A stretch of 64,000 nucleotides of DNA from CAXTPV01 sp965276715 (GCA_965276715.1 OZ255622.1:1922001-1986000); one strand, 5' to 3'. Shown: positions 17,392-27,977, counted from the stretch's first letter. Numbers and translations are program-made. Notes: generated by a model not told the origin, from the letters alone.

Positions 17392-18259
17392 CGCTCAGCT
17401 CCAGGCCGCGGTCGACCAACGACCTTGAATGCCCGATATACGGATCCGCCGGCGGCCGACTCTGCTCGATCATCGCGAGCCAGTTGCGGGCGATCGTCCC
17501 TGCCGTTGCAGTCCATGCGGGCCGGCTCGCCCGCAGCGGTTTCAAATCGACCACCGGATCATACAACGTCTCGCGACTGCGGAATCGCGCCACGTCGCGT
17601 CTGAATTCGGCGATCAGCGTCCGCGGCGTGTATTCCGGATGGCCCTGGAGAAACAGCCACGCCGGCCGATCGGGATCGACAAACATGTCGGCGCCAGCAC
17701 GCTCCGAGCAGGTCAACACGTCGTAGCCGGCGGCCAGGAGATCGTCGGCGCGCAGTTCGTTCCAGCGGGAATGCGGCATGTCGAAGCGGGCCGGGACGCC
17801 GCGCAGCAGGTCATGACCGGCGATGTGATGATGGCTGAACACCCCGAAGCACTTCGTCGCAAGCCTGCGCCTGCGCAGGCCCGTCGCATGCTGGACGGCC
17901 GCATGGGCGGCGAGGCACGACAGGACCAGCGGCAAGCGGTGGATGCGGGCGTGATCGAGGAAGGCGGTCAGTCCGGCCCAGAAGGGCTCGTCCTCGAGCG
18001 ATTGGCAGGTGGGTTCGGCGCCGGTCACGATCGCAGCGTCCAGAGGCTGGCGCGCCATCAGACTGTCGATCGTCTCCACCGCGTCGAATGCGTCCTGGCA
18101 CGAATGCGGCAGGCGCGCGACATGAAGTCGGATCAGGCGATCGCCGGCGCCGCCGGCCAGGAACGCGCGGAACCGGTCGACCACCCTGTCGAACGCCTGG
18201 CGCGACGCGTTGTTGACCAGCGCGATGTCGAGCGGTGGCAGCGCGAACGACGCGCTCAT
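17381..18259 (-). CDS. Homoserine O-acyltransferase of the MetA family
   Basis: 292 residues (E. coli MetA 309). Transfers a succinyl or acetyl group to the gamma-hydroxyl of homoserine. The MetA triad is present: Cys115 (LSCLAAHAAV), His207 and Glu209 (LQGHPEYTPRTLI). Further family landmarks are VTGAEP, KCFGVFSHH, MPHSRW and the N-terminal LPPLDIALVNN (MetA: P-I-LNLMP). The sequence differs from housekeeping MetA in several motifs (AHAA for VQAA), hinting at a specialised copy. It overlaps the MetY-like gene by 4 bp upstream and the carrier/thioesterase by 11 bp downstream. Confidence 0.87.
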   Translation of the reverse strand: MSASFALPPLDIALVNNASRQAFDRVVDRFRAFLAGGAGDRLIRLHVARLPHSCQDAFDAVETIDSLMARQPLDAAIVTGAEPTCQSLEDEPFWAGLTAFLDHARIHRLPLVLSCLAAHAAVQHATGLRRRRLATKCFGVFSHHHIAGHDLLRGVPARFDMPHSRWNELRADDLLAAGYDVLTCSERAGADMFVDPDRPAWLFLQGHPEYTPRTLIAEFRRDVARFRSRETLYDPVVDLKPLRASRPAWTATAGTIARNWLAMIEQSRPPADPYIGHSRSLVDRGLELSDAG

Positions 18260-19605
18260 CGTCCGGTCCGCCTTGAGGCCGAGAGCGCCTGATCGAGATC
18301 GGCGATGATGTCGTCGATATGCTCGAGCCCGATGCTCAGCCGCACGGTCTCCGGCGTGACGCCCGCGCGACGCAGTTCGTCCCCTGTCAGTTGCCGGTGA
18401 GTCGTCGAGGCTGGGTGCGTCGCGAGCGACTTCGCATCCCCCATGTTGACGAGACGCTTGAACATCAGCAGCCCATCGAGGAACGCGCGTCCGGCCTCGA
18501 AACCGCCCGTCACGCCGAAGGTCAGCAGGGACGGCGAGCGTCCACCCAGATACTTGGCCGCCCGTTCGTGGTCAGGGTGCTCGGGGAAACCCGTGTAGTT
18601 GACCCACTCGACGCGGTCATGGCCGCGCAGGAATTCGGCGACCCGGCGCGCATTCTCGACATGGCGGTCGATCCGCAGCGGCAGCGTCTCCACACCCTGC
18701 AGCAACAGGAAGGCGTTGAGCGGTGCCAGCGTCGCCCCGGTGTTGCGCTGGCAGACCGTTCGGCAGCGCGCGACATAGGCGGCCGGTCCGAACTGATCGA
18801 CATAGACCACGTCGTGGTAGGACGGCTCTGGACGGGTCAGCATCGGGAACCGCTCGGCGTGCGCGCGCCAGGGGAAACGCCCGCCATCGACGATGATGCC
18901 GCCCATCGATGTGCCGTGGCCGCCGATGAACTTCGTCAGCGAATGCACGACGATGTCGGCACCATGCTCGATCGGCCGGCACAGGATCGGGCTCGCCACC
19001 GTGTTGTCGACGATCAACGGGATGCCGTTGCGGTGCGCGACGCTGGCCAGGCTCTCGAGATCGGCGATGTTGCCGGCGGGATTGCCGACGCTCTCGCAAT
19101 AGATCGCGCGAGTATTCGAATCGATCAGCCGCTCGACGTCGCCCGGCTTGTCGCTCGCGGCGAACCGCGCCTCGACGCCTTGGCCGCGGAAGACATGCGC
19201 GAACAAGGTGTAGGTGGCACCGTAGAGCTGGCTCATCGAGACGAAGTTGGTTCCCGCCTCGACAATGTTGGCGATCGCGTAGTGGATGGCGGCCGACCCG
19301 GCGCTGACGCTCAGCGCCTCGAGACCTCCCTCGAGTGCCGCGACCCGCCGTTCGAGGACGCTGTTGGTCGGATTGCCGATGCGCGTGTAGATGTTGCCGG
19401 GAACCTCCAGGTCGAACAGCGCCGCCCCGTGAGCCGCGCTGTCGAACTCGAAGGCGACCGTCTGGTGGATCGGAACCGCGCAGGCACGCGTCGAGTCGCC
19501 GTCATAGCCGCCGTGGATGGCGATGCTTTCGGCGCGCGTGCCCCAATGCCGGCCCGGACCGGCGGCGGGCTCGCGCGGTCGCAGATCCGAGGGATGGGCG
19601 GTCAC
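18256..19605 (-). CDS. O-acylhomoserine aminocarboxypropyltransferase (MetY-like, PLP)
   Basis: 449 residues from a GTG at 19605 with GGAGG 8 bases before it. Cys/Met-metabolism PLP enzyme that replaces the acyloxy group of O-acyl-homoserine with a nucleophile, sulfide in methionine synthesis. Motifs: TRAESIAIHGGYDGD, QTVAFEFDSAAHGAALF (MetY-type), YTRIGNPTN, SAGSAAIHYA, VDNTVASPILCRP, PLP lysine near 225 in HSLTKFIGGHG, and SLATHPASTTHRQL. It is clearly of the O-acetylhomoserine sulfhydrylase branch. Being embedded with a carrier, a thioesterase and an adenylation domain suggests it may form an unusual gamma-substituted amino acid instead of homocysteine; that is inferred. Confidence 0.9.
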   Translation of the reverse strand: MTAHPSDLRPREPAAGPGRHWGTRAESIAIHGGYDGDSTRACAVPIHQTVAFEFDSAAHGAALFDLEVPGNIYTRIGNPTNSVLERRVAALEGGLEALSVSAGSAAIHYAIANIVEAGTNFVSMSQLYGATYTLFAHVFRGQGVEARFAASDKPGDVERLIDSNTRAIYCESVGNPAGNIADLESLASVAHRNGIPLIVDNTVASPILCRPIEHGADIVVHSLTKFIGGHGTSMGGIIVDGGRFPWRAHAERFPMLTRPEPSYHDVVYVDQFGPAAYVARCRTVCQRNTGATLAPLNAFLLLQGVETLPLRIDRHVENARRVAEFLRGHDRVEWVNYTGFPEHPDHERAAKYLGGRSPSLLTFGVTGGFEAGRAFLDGLLMFKRLVNMGDAKSLATHPASTTHRQLTGDELRRAGVTPETVRLSIGLEHIDDIIADLDQALSASRRTGR

Positions 19606-19631
19606 CGTCGGCCTCCGCCGCGGCCCTGCCC

Positions 19632-20456
19632 CTACGCCGCCAGCGCGTCCGTGTCGGCCGGCGCGGCCGCGCCGACACGGACTGCCTGCCGCACGTCGGC
19701 CAGGATCGCATCCCAGAACCGCAACCTCGCGCGCAGCGCATCCTCCGCGGACCGGGTCGCCTCCTGCCACGCCACGGGATCGTCGCCGCACAATTCACAG
19801 ACCATCTCGACCGCTTTCGGCCCGTGATCCTCTTCGTCGAGCAGCAGATGACGTTCGAGATAGGCGGAGAAGAGACCCGAGCGCGCACGGTGCCGGTCGA
19901 CGATCGGCAGGATGCTGCGGAACATCAGCGGGATCGAGTCCTCGCGCCCGAACGTGAACGCGGCCGCGACGATGTGCGGGCGGCCGCTGTCGAGCGACCG
20001 GAAGGTCGACCGGACGAACTCGATCGCCCCGGAAGGCGCGCCGGCCGCGACCAGCGCCGCGTCGAGCTCGACGCGGCAGCGGAGGGAAGCGAGGAAACGA
20101 CCGATCGATGCCGTGTCGGCGCCGATCTCGTCCATCGCGCGCACATAGAGCTCGAAATGCCCCGTCGCCACCCCGTCGACGACGTCGCTCTCTTCCTCGA
20201 GCACGATCTCGTTGATCAGGCGGCGCGTGCTTGCGCGGCCGACCGGAACCCAGGGAAGTTCCACACAAGTAATGAGACGCTGCAGCCCCTTCAGAAGGCA
20301 CATGAAATCCCACACGGCGTAGACATGGCGCTCCGTGAAGAGGCGGATGTCGTCGAGCGTGGTCAGGCTCTCGTAGATCGAATGCCCGGCCAGTTCGCGA
20401 CGCAAAGGACCAATCCGCTCCAGCAGATGGTCGAGACCAACCGTTTGACCAGTCAT
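19632..20456 (-). CDS. DUF3050, heme-oxygenase-like helical protein (possible diiron enzyme)
   Basis: 274 residues from the ATG giving MTGQTVGLDHLLERIG; AAGGA sits about six bases before it, whereas an ATG two codons earlier has no space for a ribosome site. Family blocks: FTERHVYAVWDFMCLLKGLQ, ITCVELPWVPVG, LINEIVLEEESD, a GHFELYVRAM helix, and ERHLLLDEEDHGPKA. Acidic and His residues in the last three blocks could be metal ligands, as in the heme-oxygenase-like diiron oxidase superfamily; the reaction is unknown. It is first in the five-gene unit and therefore a candidate tailoring enzyme of the pathway. Confidence 0.82.
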   Translation of the reverse strand: MTGQTVGLDHLLERIGPLRRELAGHSIYESLTTLDDIRLFTERHVYAVWDFMCLLKGLQRLITCVELPWVPVGRASTRRLINEIVLEEESDVVDGVATGHFELYVRAMDEIGADTASIGRFLASLRCRVELDAALVAAGAPSGAIEFVRSTFRSLDSGRPHIVAAAFTFGREDSIPLMFRSILPIVDRHRARSGLFSAYLERHLLLDEEDHGPKAVEMVCELCGDDPVAWQEATRSAEDALRARLRFWDAILADVRQAVRVGAAAPADTDALAA

Positions 20457-20755
20457 GATCATTCCTTGCCGCGCCCGGCGGCCGTTCAATTTTTGATACA
20501 GAAAAATCATCCAGCACGCGCCGAGTTTCTCCGAACCTGCGCGCATCGTCATGATCCCTGTCTCGAAAATGACCAGCCTCTCGGAAAATTGCAAGCATTT
20601 TTGTTATTTCAAATGCGACTCGGCGCTCCGGCAGCCGATCGGACACACCACGGATGGCTAACACCATCCGCTTGGTCGTTAGGCGTGGCCGGACGCGTCC
20701 TGGTGACGCCGATCGCCGTCGGCTACACGACTATCGATCCCGAAGGAGCAACGCC
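20457..20755. promoter_or_regulatory. Divergent, relatively AT-rich promoter region
   Basis: The gap between the DUF3050 cluster (minus) and the polyol dehydrogenase (plus) has clearly more A+T than its surroundings. It contains two inverted repeats: ATTTTT/AAAAAT at 20489-20507 (7-bp loop), and GCATTT/AAATGC at 20595-20616 (10-bp spacer). The first lies about 35 bp before the DUF3050 start. AT-rich islands like this in a GC-rich genome often hold promoters of acquired clusters. No coding sequence is evident. Confidence 0.4.
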
Positions 20756-21787
20756 ATGAAAGCCCTCGTCCTGGAACGCACCAAGGAACTCGCGCTGCGC
20801 GACATCGACCTGCCCGCCGCGATCGGCCCGGAAGACGTGCGCATCCGGATGCGCACCGTCGGCATCTGCGGCAGCGACCTGCACTATTATCTGCATGGCA
20901 AGATCGGCCCGTTCGTCGTCCGCGCGCCGATGGTGCTCGGCCACGAAGGCTCCGGCGAGATCATCGAGATCGGCGCCCACGTCGATGGCCTCGCCGTCGG
21001 CGATCGCGTCTGCGTCGAGCCGGGGGTCCCCGACTGGTCGTCCAAGGCATCCCGCCTGGGCCTCTACAACCTCGATCCGTCGCTGACCTTCTGGGCGACC
21101 CCGCCCGACCATGGCTGTCTCACCCCGGAGGTCGTCCATCCGGCCAGCCTGACCTTCAAGCTTCCCGACAACGTCTCCTACGCCGAGGGTGCCTTCGTCG
21201 AACCCCTCGCCGTCGGCATGCAGGCCGCGACCAAGGCGCGGATCCAGCCCGGCCAGGTCGCCGTCGTGCTCGGTGCCGGCACCATCGGCATCATGACCGC
21301 GCTCGCCGCACTCGCCGGCGGCTGCTCGCAAGTCCTCATCACCGACGTCCAGGACGAGAAACTCGCGGCGGCCGCCCGCTACGACGGTATCCAGACTGTC
21401 AACGTGAGCAAGGAGAAGCCGTCCGACCGCATCATGGCCATGACGGACGGATGGGGTGCGGACATCGTCTTCGAGGCCAGCGGCAGCCCGCGCGCCTATG
21501 ACGGCATGTACGACCTCGCCTGTCCCGGCGGCGCGGTCGTCCTGATCGGCAACGTCCCCGGGCCGATCACGGTCGACGTCATGGCGGCCCTGGTCAAGGA
21601 ACTCCGCGTCGAGCACGTGTTCCGTTACGCCAACGTCTTCCCGCGCGCGGTGGCCCTGCTCGCATCGGGCAAGATCGATCTCAAGCCGCTGGTCTCGCGC
21701 ACCTACCGGTTCGACCAGTCCGTCGAGGCCTTCGAGTTCGCCGCCGAAGGCAGGCCGGACGTCGTGAAGGTCCAGATCGAGCTCTGA
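20756..21787 (+). CDS. Zinc-dependent polyol dehydrogenase (xylitol/sorbitol dehydrogenase-like)
   Basis: 343 residues from an ATG with a strong AAGGAG site; in-frame codons upstream lack one. MDR family: catalytic-zinc residues in TVGICGSDLHYY and LGHEGSGEI, NAD fold VVLGAGTIGIMTALAA, and YAEGAFVEPLAVGMQ. The loop that normally carries four structural-zinc cysteines reads EPGVPDWSSKASRLGLYN, so that zinc site is absent. This variant is known among alphaproteobacterial xylitol dehydrogenases. Expected to oxidise xylitol or a similar polyol to the ketose. It is divergent from the NRPS-like cluster; a functional link is not evident. Confidence 0.88.
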   Translation: MKALVLERTKELALRDIDLPAAIGPEDVRIRMRTVGICGSDLHYYLHGKIGPFVVRAPMVLGHEGSGEIIEIGAHVDGLAVGDRVCVEPGVPDWSSKASRLGLYNLDPSLTFWATPPDHGCLTPEVVHPASLTFKLPDNVSYAEGAFVEPLAVGMQAATKARIQPGQVAVVLGAGTIGIMTALAALAGGCSQVLITDVQDEKLAAAARYDGIQTVNVSKEKPSDRIMAMTDGWGADIVFEASGSPRAYDGMYDLACPGGAVVLIGNVPGPITVDVMAALVKELRVEHVFRYANVFPRAVALLASGKIDLKPLVSRTYRFDQSVEAFEFAAEGRPDVVKVQIEL

Positions 21788-21874
21788 GAGGAGTCCGGGG
21801 GCGCCTGCCCTCGTCACGCCGGGGCGTGCTGCGTACGACGGGTCCACTCGGGATGAATTCACAACCTCCGAGGC

Positions 21875-24381
21875 CTACTCCCCCCGCAGGACCGGCGCCG
21901 GCCGGCGCGCGATCGCCGAGAGCCCGCCCACAAGCCCGGCCACGGCGCACAGACCGGCGCAACCGGCGAGCAACAGGCCGAGCGCCCACGGTTCCGGCCG
22001 CCACGGCGTGTGCAGAACGCGCGTAATCAATGGCCAGGCGCAGGTGGCGCCGACAGCGATGCCGGACGAGGCGGCGATCAGTCCGACCGCGCCGTATTCG
22101 ACCAGACTGGCGACGAGGATCTGCGCGCGGCTCGCGCCAAGCACCTTGAGGATCGCCGCTTCCCGCGCGCGCGCCTGGCTGGTGGACGAGATGGCGCCGA
22201 TCAGCACCAGCAGGCCCGCCAGCGCCGTCACGCCGGCCGCTCCGCGCGTTGCCCAGGCGAGCTGGGCGAACACCTTGGCGATCGCGCCGAGTTGCTCGCG
22301 CACGCTGATCACGGTGATGTCCGGCAGGGCACGTCCGAGGTGGCGCAGGATCGTCTCGTCCTCCCGTGGCGTCGTACGGGCCAGCGCCACCTCGCGCAGA
22401 TTGGCCCCCGCCAGCGCCGCCGGGTCGAGCACCAGTGGAAAACTCGTCCCGAACCGGCCGAACTCGACCTTCCGCAAAGCCGCGATCCGGACATCGATGT
22501 CGCGGCCCAGAATCGAGACCGTCACCGCGTCGCCGACCGCGAGGCCGGCCGCGTGCGCGATGTTGCGGTCGAGCACGATTTCCGGGTCGCCCGTGTAGTC
22601 CGTGCGCCACCAGCGTCCGGCGACCAGGTCCGCGTCCGGCGGTGCGGCGGCGAGCGCCGTCATCCCGATATCCTGGTCGAACGCCCAGCGCTCGCCGTGC
22701 GCGATTCGCGCGACGTCGACCGCCGCGCCGCGCAGCCGGACGATCCGCCCGGTCGCGAACGGCGTGCGCCGATAGTTGGCCGGTGTCAGGCCGCCGAGGG
22801 CGGCTTGCATCAGCGCGTCCAAGGCGGGCGCGTCCTCGGCCGCGATCCCGGTCAGGACCAGCGACGGCGCCGCCCGCGGCGCCGCATCGCGCACCGCCGC
22901 GATCAAGCTCGCCTGTACCAGCAGCAGGGCCGCAAGCAGACCGACGCCGAGCCCGATCGCGGGCGTCGCCACGCGCGCCGCGGAGGCGGGCCCGCTCAGG
23001 TTTCCCAGCCCGATCCGTGCGGCGCCGCGGGCAAGGGCCCTCGCACGGGTGGCGGCCGCCACCGCAAGCCGCCCGACGCCGGCCAGCAGCCCGAAGGCCA
23101 GCACGACGGCACCGATCATCGAGGCGGCGACCGCCTGCGTGGGTGCGATCACCAGCGTCAGCCCGAGGAGACCGAGGCTGGCCACCGCCTGTCCGGCGCG
23201 CTCGACGCTCCACACAGCGCGGCCAGCCATGTCCTGGCGGAAGAGGGCGGACGGCGGTGTTGCCCGTGCCCGTGCGAGTGCGCCCAGTCCGAAGGCCGCC
23301 GCCGCCATGACGCCGCAGGCGCCGGCCTCCAGCAGCGGCGCCGGATAGACCGCGAACAGGATCGGGATCGGCAGCCTGCGGCCGGCGATCGCGCCCAGCA
23401 CGAAGGGGCTCGCGGCACCGACGGCGAGGCCGATCGACACCCCGAGCAGTGCGAGCACGCCCACCTGCAGAAGATAGATGTCGCGCACCATGGTTCCCGG
23501 CGCGCCAAGCGCCTTGAGGATCGCGATCGAGTTCCGGCGCGTCCGCAGATAGGCGGTCACCGCGGTCGAGACGCCCAGACCGCCCGCCAGCAGGGCGGCC
23601 AGTCCGATGAAGCCCAGGAAGAACTGCACCTGGCCGATCATCTGCCGCAGGCCGCCGGCCGCGTCCGTGCGATCACGCAGACGAACGCCGTCCGCCGCGA
23701 CCGCCTTGAGACGATCCAGCGCGGCCGCCAAGGTCATGCCCGGCTTGAGCGCGATCCGCGTCGTCTCGCCGAACAGGTCACCGGTCTCGATCAGGCCCGA
23801 ATGGTCCAGCACCCCGCGCGCGATCAGCACGGCGCCCCCGAGCGCGAAGCCGCGGCTGAGCACGTCGGGTTCGGAGATCAGGACGGCACCCACCACGAAG
23901 CGCATGTCGCCGATCATGAAACCCTGGCCCACCCGCAGATGCAGCCGCTCGAGCAGCGTCGGATCGACCGCGGCACCCGGCATCCCCCCTGGCGGCGCGA
24001 GCGCCTGCGCAAGGTCGGCCGCACCCTGGAGCTTGACCGCGCCCGCGAGGGGAAAAGACGCGTCGACCCCGCGCACCTCGGCCAACCGCGGCGCGCCGCC
24101 CACGCCCTCGGCCATCGCGCGGACATGCAGCGCGTCGGTCGTGCGGCCCAGCGACACGAAGACCGCGCGTTCGGCGGCGTTGAACCGGCGCGAGACGACC
24201 GACGCGGAAATATCCCCGCCCAGGATCGCGCGCGATTGCGACGCCAGACCCTGCCGGAACGCCTCCGCCGTCGATCCGGACGCCGCCAGCGCGGCCACGC
24301 CGAGGGCGAGGCACGCGAGAAAGATCCGAAAGCCGCTGATCCCGGAGCGCAGCTCGCGGACGGCGAAGCGAGCCGCCAGCA

Positions 24382-24385
<4 letters not shown>
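21875..24385 (-). CDS. FtsX-type ABC transporter permease (YbbP-like)
   Basis: 836 residues with about ten membrane segments in the MacB/FtsX layout: an N-terminal helix (FRIFLACLALGVAALAASG) followed by a long periplasmic domain; three helices from about residue 255 (QFFLGFIGLAALLAGGLG, then GVLALLGVSIGLAVG); a second periplasmic domain; and C-terminal helices (GVTALAGLLVLIGAISS, GLIAASSGIAVGATCAW). The repeated AILKALGA and AILKVLGA coupling motifs contact the ATPase. Its start overlaps the ATPase stop (ATGA). YbbA-YbbP next to tesA is a widely conserved arrangement, thought to act on envelope lipids or esters. Confidence 0.88.
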
Positions 24386-25071
<686 letters not shown>

Positions 25072-25107
25072 CCTGGGCGTTCGAGGCCGAACACAGATGG
25101 GGCGGCG

Positions 25108-25734
25108 ATGCGGTTTGGCAGTTCATTCATCGGCGCGGGCATTCTCGCCGGCATCGTCGCGGGGCCCGCCACGACACAAGCCGCATCGCCGGTGGTGACC
25201 ATGCTCGGCGACTCGATCACCGCCGGCTACGGTCTCGCCGCCGCCGATGCGCTCCCGGCTCGGCTCCAGGCCTCCGTCGCCCGTCTCGGCCTGACCGTCC
25301 TGATCCGGGCCGCCGGCGTTTCGGGCGACACCGCCGAAGGCGGCCTCGCACGCGTCGGCTTCAGCGTGCAGCCCGACACCGAACTCTGCATCGTCGAGCT
25401 CGGCGCGAACGACTACCTGCAGTCGGTCCCGCCCGACGAGACCAGGCGCAGCCTCGACGGCATCATCCGCGCGCTGAAGGCCCGCCATATCCGCGTCCTG
25501 CTGCTCGGCGGCAACGTGCCGCCCCGAAGCAGCGGCCACTACGCCAGCGACTTCGACGCGATCTTCCCCGACCTCGCCACGACCGAGAACGTCACGCTCG
25601 AGCCGGACTTCCTCGCCGGCGTGCAGAACGACCCCGCGCTTCATCAACCGGACGGTCTCCATCCCAACGCGCGAGGCGTCCGGGTGATGGCCGACAAGAT
25701 CGCGCCCTATGTGGTGGAGGCTTTGAAGCGCTAG
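25108..25734 (+). CDS. tesA: SGNH-hydrolase arylesterase / acyl-CoA thioesterase I
   Basis: 208 residues from the ATG giving MRFGSSFIGAG, with a signal peptide ending near PATTQA-AS, so periplasmic. SGNH blocks: I LGDSITAGYGL (nucleophile Ser), II RAAGVSGDTAEGG, III ELGANDYLQ, and V DGLHPNARG with the Asp-His pair. TesA enzymes hydrolyse aryl esters, acyl thioesters and lysophospholipids. A longer in-frame ATG at 25045 would overlap the ABC gene and remove a clean signal peptide. Divergent from the YbbA/YbbP genes, as in many proteobacteria. Confidence 0.9.
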   Translation: MRFGSSFIGAGILAGIVAGPATTQAASPVVTMLGDSITAGYGLAAADALPARLQASVARLGLTVLIRAAGVSGDTAEGGLARVGFSVQPDTELCIVELGANDYLQSVPPDETRRSLDGIIRALKARHIRVLLLGGNVPPRSSGHYASDFDAIFPDLATTENVTLEPDFLAGVQNDPALHQPDGLHPNARGVRVMADKIAPYVVEALKR

Positions 25735-25899
25735 CAAGACCAGGGCTCTGCCCTGGACCCGCTGGGGCCAGGCGGCCCCAGACCCGCGCGATGCGCGATG
25801 CTCGTGTTCCTGCGCCGAAGGCGCAACAAGCTTGACTCTCGGGCTTCCCCTCATCCTGGCCAACAAAACGTCCCTGATCCGGCCCATTCGTGCAGGGGG

Positions 25900-25927
25900 T
25901 CTGGGGGATCGGCTCCGATCCCCCAGA
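25900..25927. terminator. Perfect 13-bp hairpin between convergent genes
   Basis: TCTGGGGGATCGG pairs exactly with CCGATCCCCCAGA around a CT loop, followed by CTTCTTGCTT. It sits between tesA (plus) and the GGDEF/EAL gene (minus) and probably ends transcription from tesA. A second palindromic stretch, CCAGGGCTCTGCCCTGG, lies nearby around 25741. Confidence 0.72.
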
Positions 25928-25967
25928 CTTCTTGCTTACTTGGCCACGTCGTGAACAAAGGCACTGA

Positions 25968-27977
25968 CTATGCGGCGGTCAGGCATTGTTCGGAGCTCGT
26001 CTTGGCGAACGCCGATGCGCAGCGCGCATCCGCGTCATCGGACGGTCCGGGACGTCCGTAGAGCCAGCCTTGGCCGACATCGCAGTTCATGCTTTCGAGC
26101 AAGGCTGCCGTCTCCGGTTCCTCCACGCCCTCCGCCACGATCGTGAGGCCCAGGCTCTGGCCGAGCCCGATGACGGCGGCGACGATCTTTCGACTCTCCT
26201 CGTCGTGCGCCATCGCATTGACGAAGCTTGCGTCGATCTTCAGCGTGTTGAAAGGCAGCAACTGAAGATGCCGCAGGCTGGAATAGCCGGTTCCGAAGTC
26301 ATCGAGGGCCAGGCGCACGCCGAGCGTCTTGAGATCGAGAAGAATTCGGCGCGCGAGATCGAAATCCGCGACCAGCGCGCTCTCCGTGATCTCGATCTCG
26401 AGCCGGTGGGCCGGCAGACCGGTGTCCTCGATCGCCGAACGGACGGGGACCAGCAGATCGTCGTCGCGAAGCTGGACGGGCGAGACGTTGAAAGCCACAA
26501 TGATGCCAGGCGGCCATTTCGCGGCCACGCGACATGCACGACGCAGTAGACTCGCGCTCATCGGCTTGATCAGGCCGATATCCTCCACGATCGGGATGAA
26601 ATCGACCGGCGAGACCATGCCACGCGCTGCATGCGGCCACCGGGCGAGCACCTCGAATCCGATGAGCTCGCGGCTCCCAGACCTCACCTGTGGCTGGAAG
26701 AACGGCATGATCTCTTCGTGAGCGATCGCCTCGCGCACATCGTGTTCCAGCGCGGCCCGTACCTTGACCCGGACATCCATCTGCGGATCGAAGAAACGGA
26801 ACTGGCATCCGCTCTCCGCCTTGGCCTCATGGAGCGCGATGTCCGCATGACTGATGAGGCTATCGGCGTCGTCGGCAGCCTCGCGGAGCGCGAGCCCGAT
26901 CCTGATGCCGACCTGCACGCCCGACTTGCCGTCGAGCGTGAACTTCTCTTCCAGAACATCAATGATCCGCCGTGCGATGGACGCCGGGACATCGCGTGCC
27001 GGAGATAGGGACTGCGCGGGCTCGACCAGGATCATCAGTGCGAACTCGTCCCCGCCGACACGTGCCAGCAGGTCGCCGGCACGCGCGACCGACCGCAACC
27101 TCGCCGCCACGAGCTGCAGCACGAAGTCACCGGCGGGATGGCCGTGCATGTCGTTGATGGCCTTGAAACGCTGGAGATCGACCAGGACGAGCGCGATCTC
27201 GCGTCCCTCGCACGCTGTCGTTCCGAGGAGCTCTGTCACCTCCTCGCGGAAATGCCGCCGGTTGGACAGGCCCGTGAGCGAGTCGGTCCGCGTTGCCGCC
27301 TTGGTGCGAGCCAGTGCGCTCCGGAGCCTCGACCTGCCGACCAACACCAGCGAAGCGGCAACCACGCCGACCGCGATCACTGCCAGGCCGAGCGTCTCGA
27401 TCCAGGTGTGGTCGTTCAGTCGCGTGGTGCGCTCGGCGGCAAGCGTCATCAGGCCCTGCCCGAACGCATCCATGCCGGTGTCATAGGTGGCTTCGAGATA
27501 GCTGAACTCCGGACCATCGAGGAGAGCGAGCGCTGCCTTGCGATCGCCCGCGGCGCTCAACGCGAGCGACGCGCGTTCCATCTCGACCAAATCCTGGTTG
27601 GCCTCGTCGGTCGTGCTCTTCAGTGCCGCGCTTAGTTCCGGCGTCGCCAGATGGACCGCTTCGGCGATCGCCACGTCGAGTTGCGGCCCGACCTCGTTGT
27701 AGCGATCGATCCATTGGGGGTCGCCGGACATCGCGGCCATGCGCGCCGAGGTCGTCAGCCATTCCTTCAGGTAGGAAATCGTCCCACGCAGCTCGGCCAG
27801 GCGCACAGCGCGCTGGGTCTCCTGCCGCATCTCCTCCCGCAGCGACGCGCCGGTCAGGCCCAGCCAGATCAGGAAGCCGAGGATGGCGATCAACGGCAAT
27901 GTCGAGAGGCAAAGGCTTGCCGCCCCGACATGGCGAGCTTGCGTCTTCTTCGGCAGGACTTGGAGGAATGACGCCAT
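25968..27977 (-). CDS. Membrane GGDEF-EAL protein (c-di-GMP turnover)
   Basis: 669 residues. Two membrane helices (about 24-44 and 200-220) flank a roughly 155-residue periplasmic helical sensor. GGDEF domain: RVGGDEFAL near 310, with an intact inhibitory I-site (RAGD five residues before). EAL domain: GFEVLARW near 440 (Glu of ExLxR kept), NVSPVQLRD, EITESA, DDFGTGYSS and KIDASFV, so a phosphodiesterase is likely active. The first position of the GGDEF signature is canonical, so it may be bifunctional. It is divergent from the diguanylate cyclase at 28105. Confidence 0.92.
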   Translation of the reverse strand: MASFLQVLPKKTQARHVGAASLCLSTLPLIAILGFLIWLGLTGASLREEMRQETQRAVRLAELRGTISYLKEWLTTSARMAAMSGDPQWIDRYNEVGPQLDVAIAEAVHLATPELSAALKSTTDEANQDLVEMERASLALSAAGDRKAALALLDGPEFSYLEATYDTGMDAFGQGLMTLAAERTTRLNDHTWIETLGLAVIAVGVVAASLVLVGRSRLRSALARTKAATRTDSLTGLSNRRHFREEVTELLGTTACEGREIALVLVDLQRFKAINDMHGHPAGDFVLQLVAARLRSVARAGDLLARVGGDEFALMILVEPAQSLSPARDVPASIARRIIDVLEEKFTLDGKSGVQVGIRIGLALREAADDADSLISHADIALHEAKAESGCQFRFFDPQMDVRVKVRAALEHDVREAIAHEEIMPFFQPQVRSGSRELIGFEVLARWPHAARGMVSPVDFIPIVEDIGLIKPMSASLLRRACRVAAKWPPGIIVAFNVSPVQLRDDDLLVPVRSAIEDTGLPAHRLEIEITESALVADFDLARRILLDLKTLGVRLALDDFGTGYSSLRHLQLLPFNTLKIDASFVNAMAHDEESRKIVAAVIGLGQSLGLTIVAEGVEEPETAALLESMNCDVGQGWLYGRPGPSDDADARCASAFAKTSSEQCLTAA

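Noticed and set aside
17381..19605. Plain methionine biosynthesis operon (metA-metY)
   Set aside because: As the whole explanation this is unlikely, because both genes overlap or abut carrier/thioesterase, adenylation and DUF3050 genes; a housekeeping role in addition cannot be excluded.
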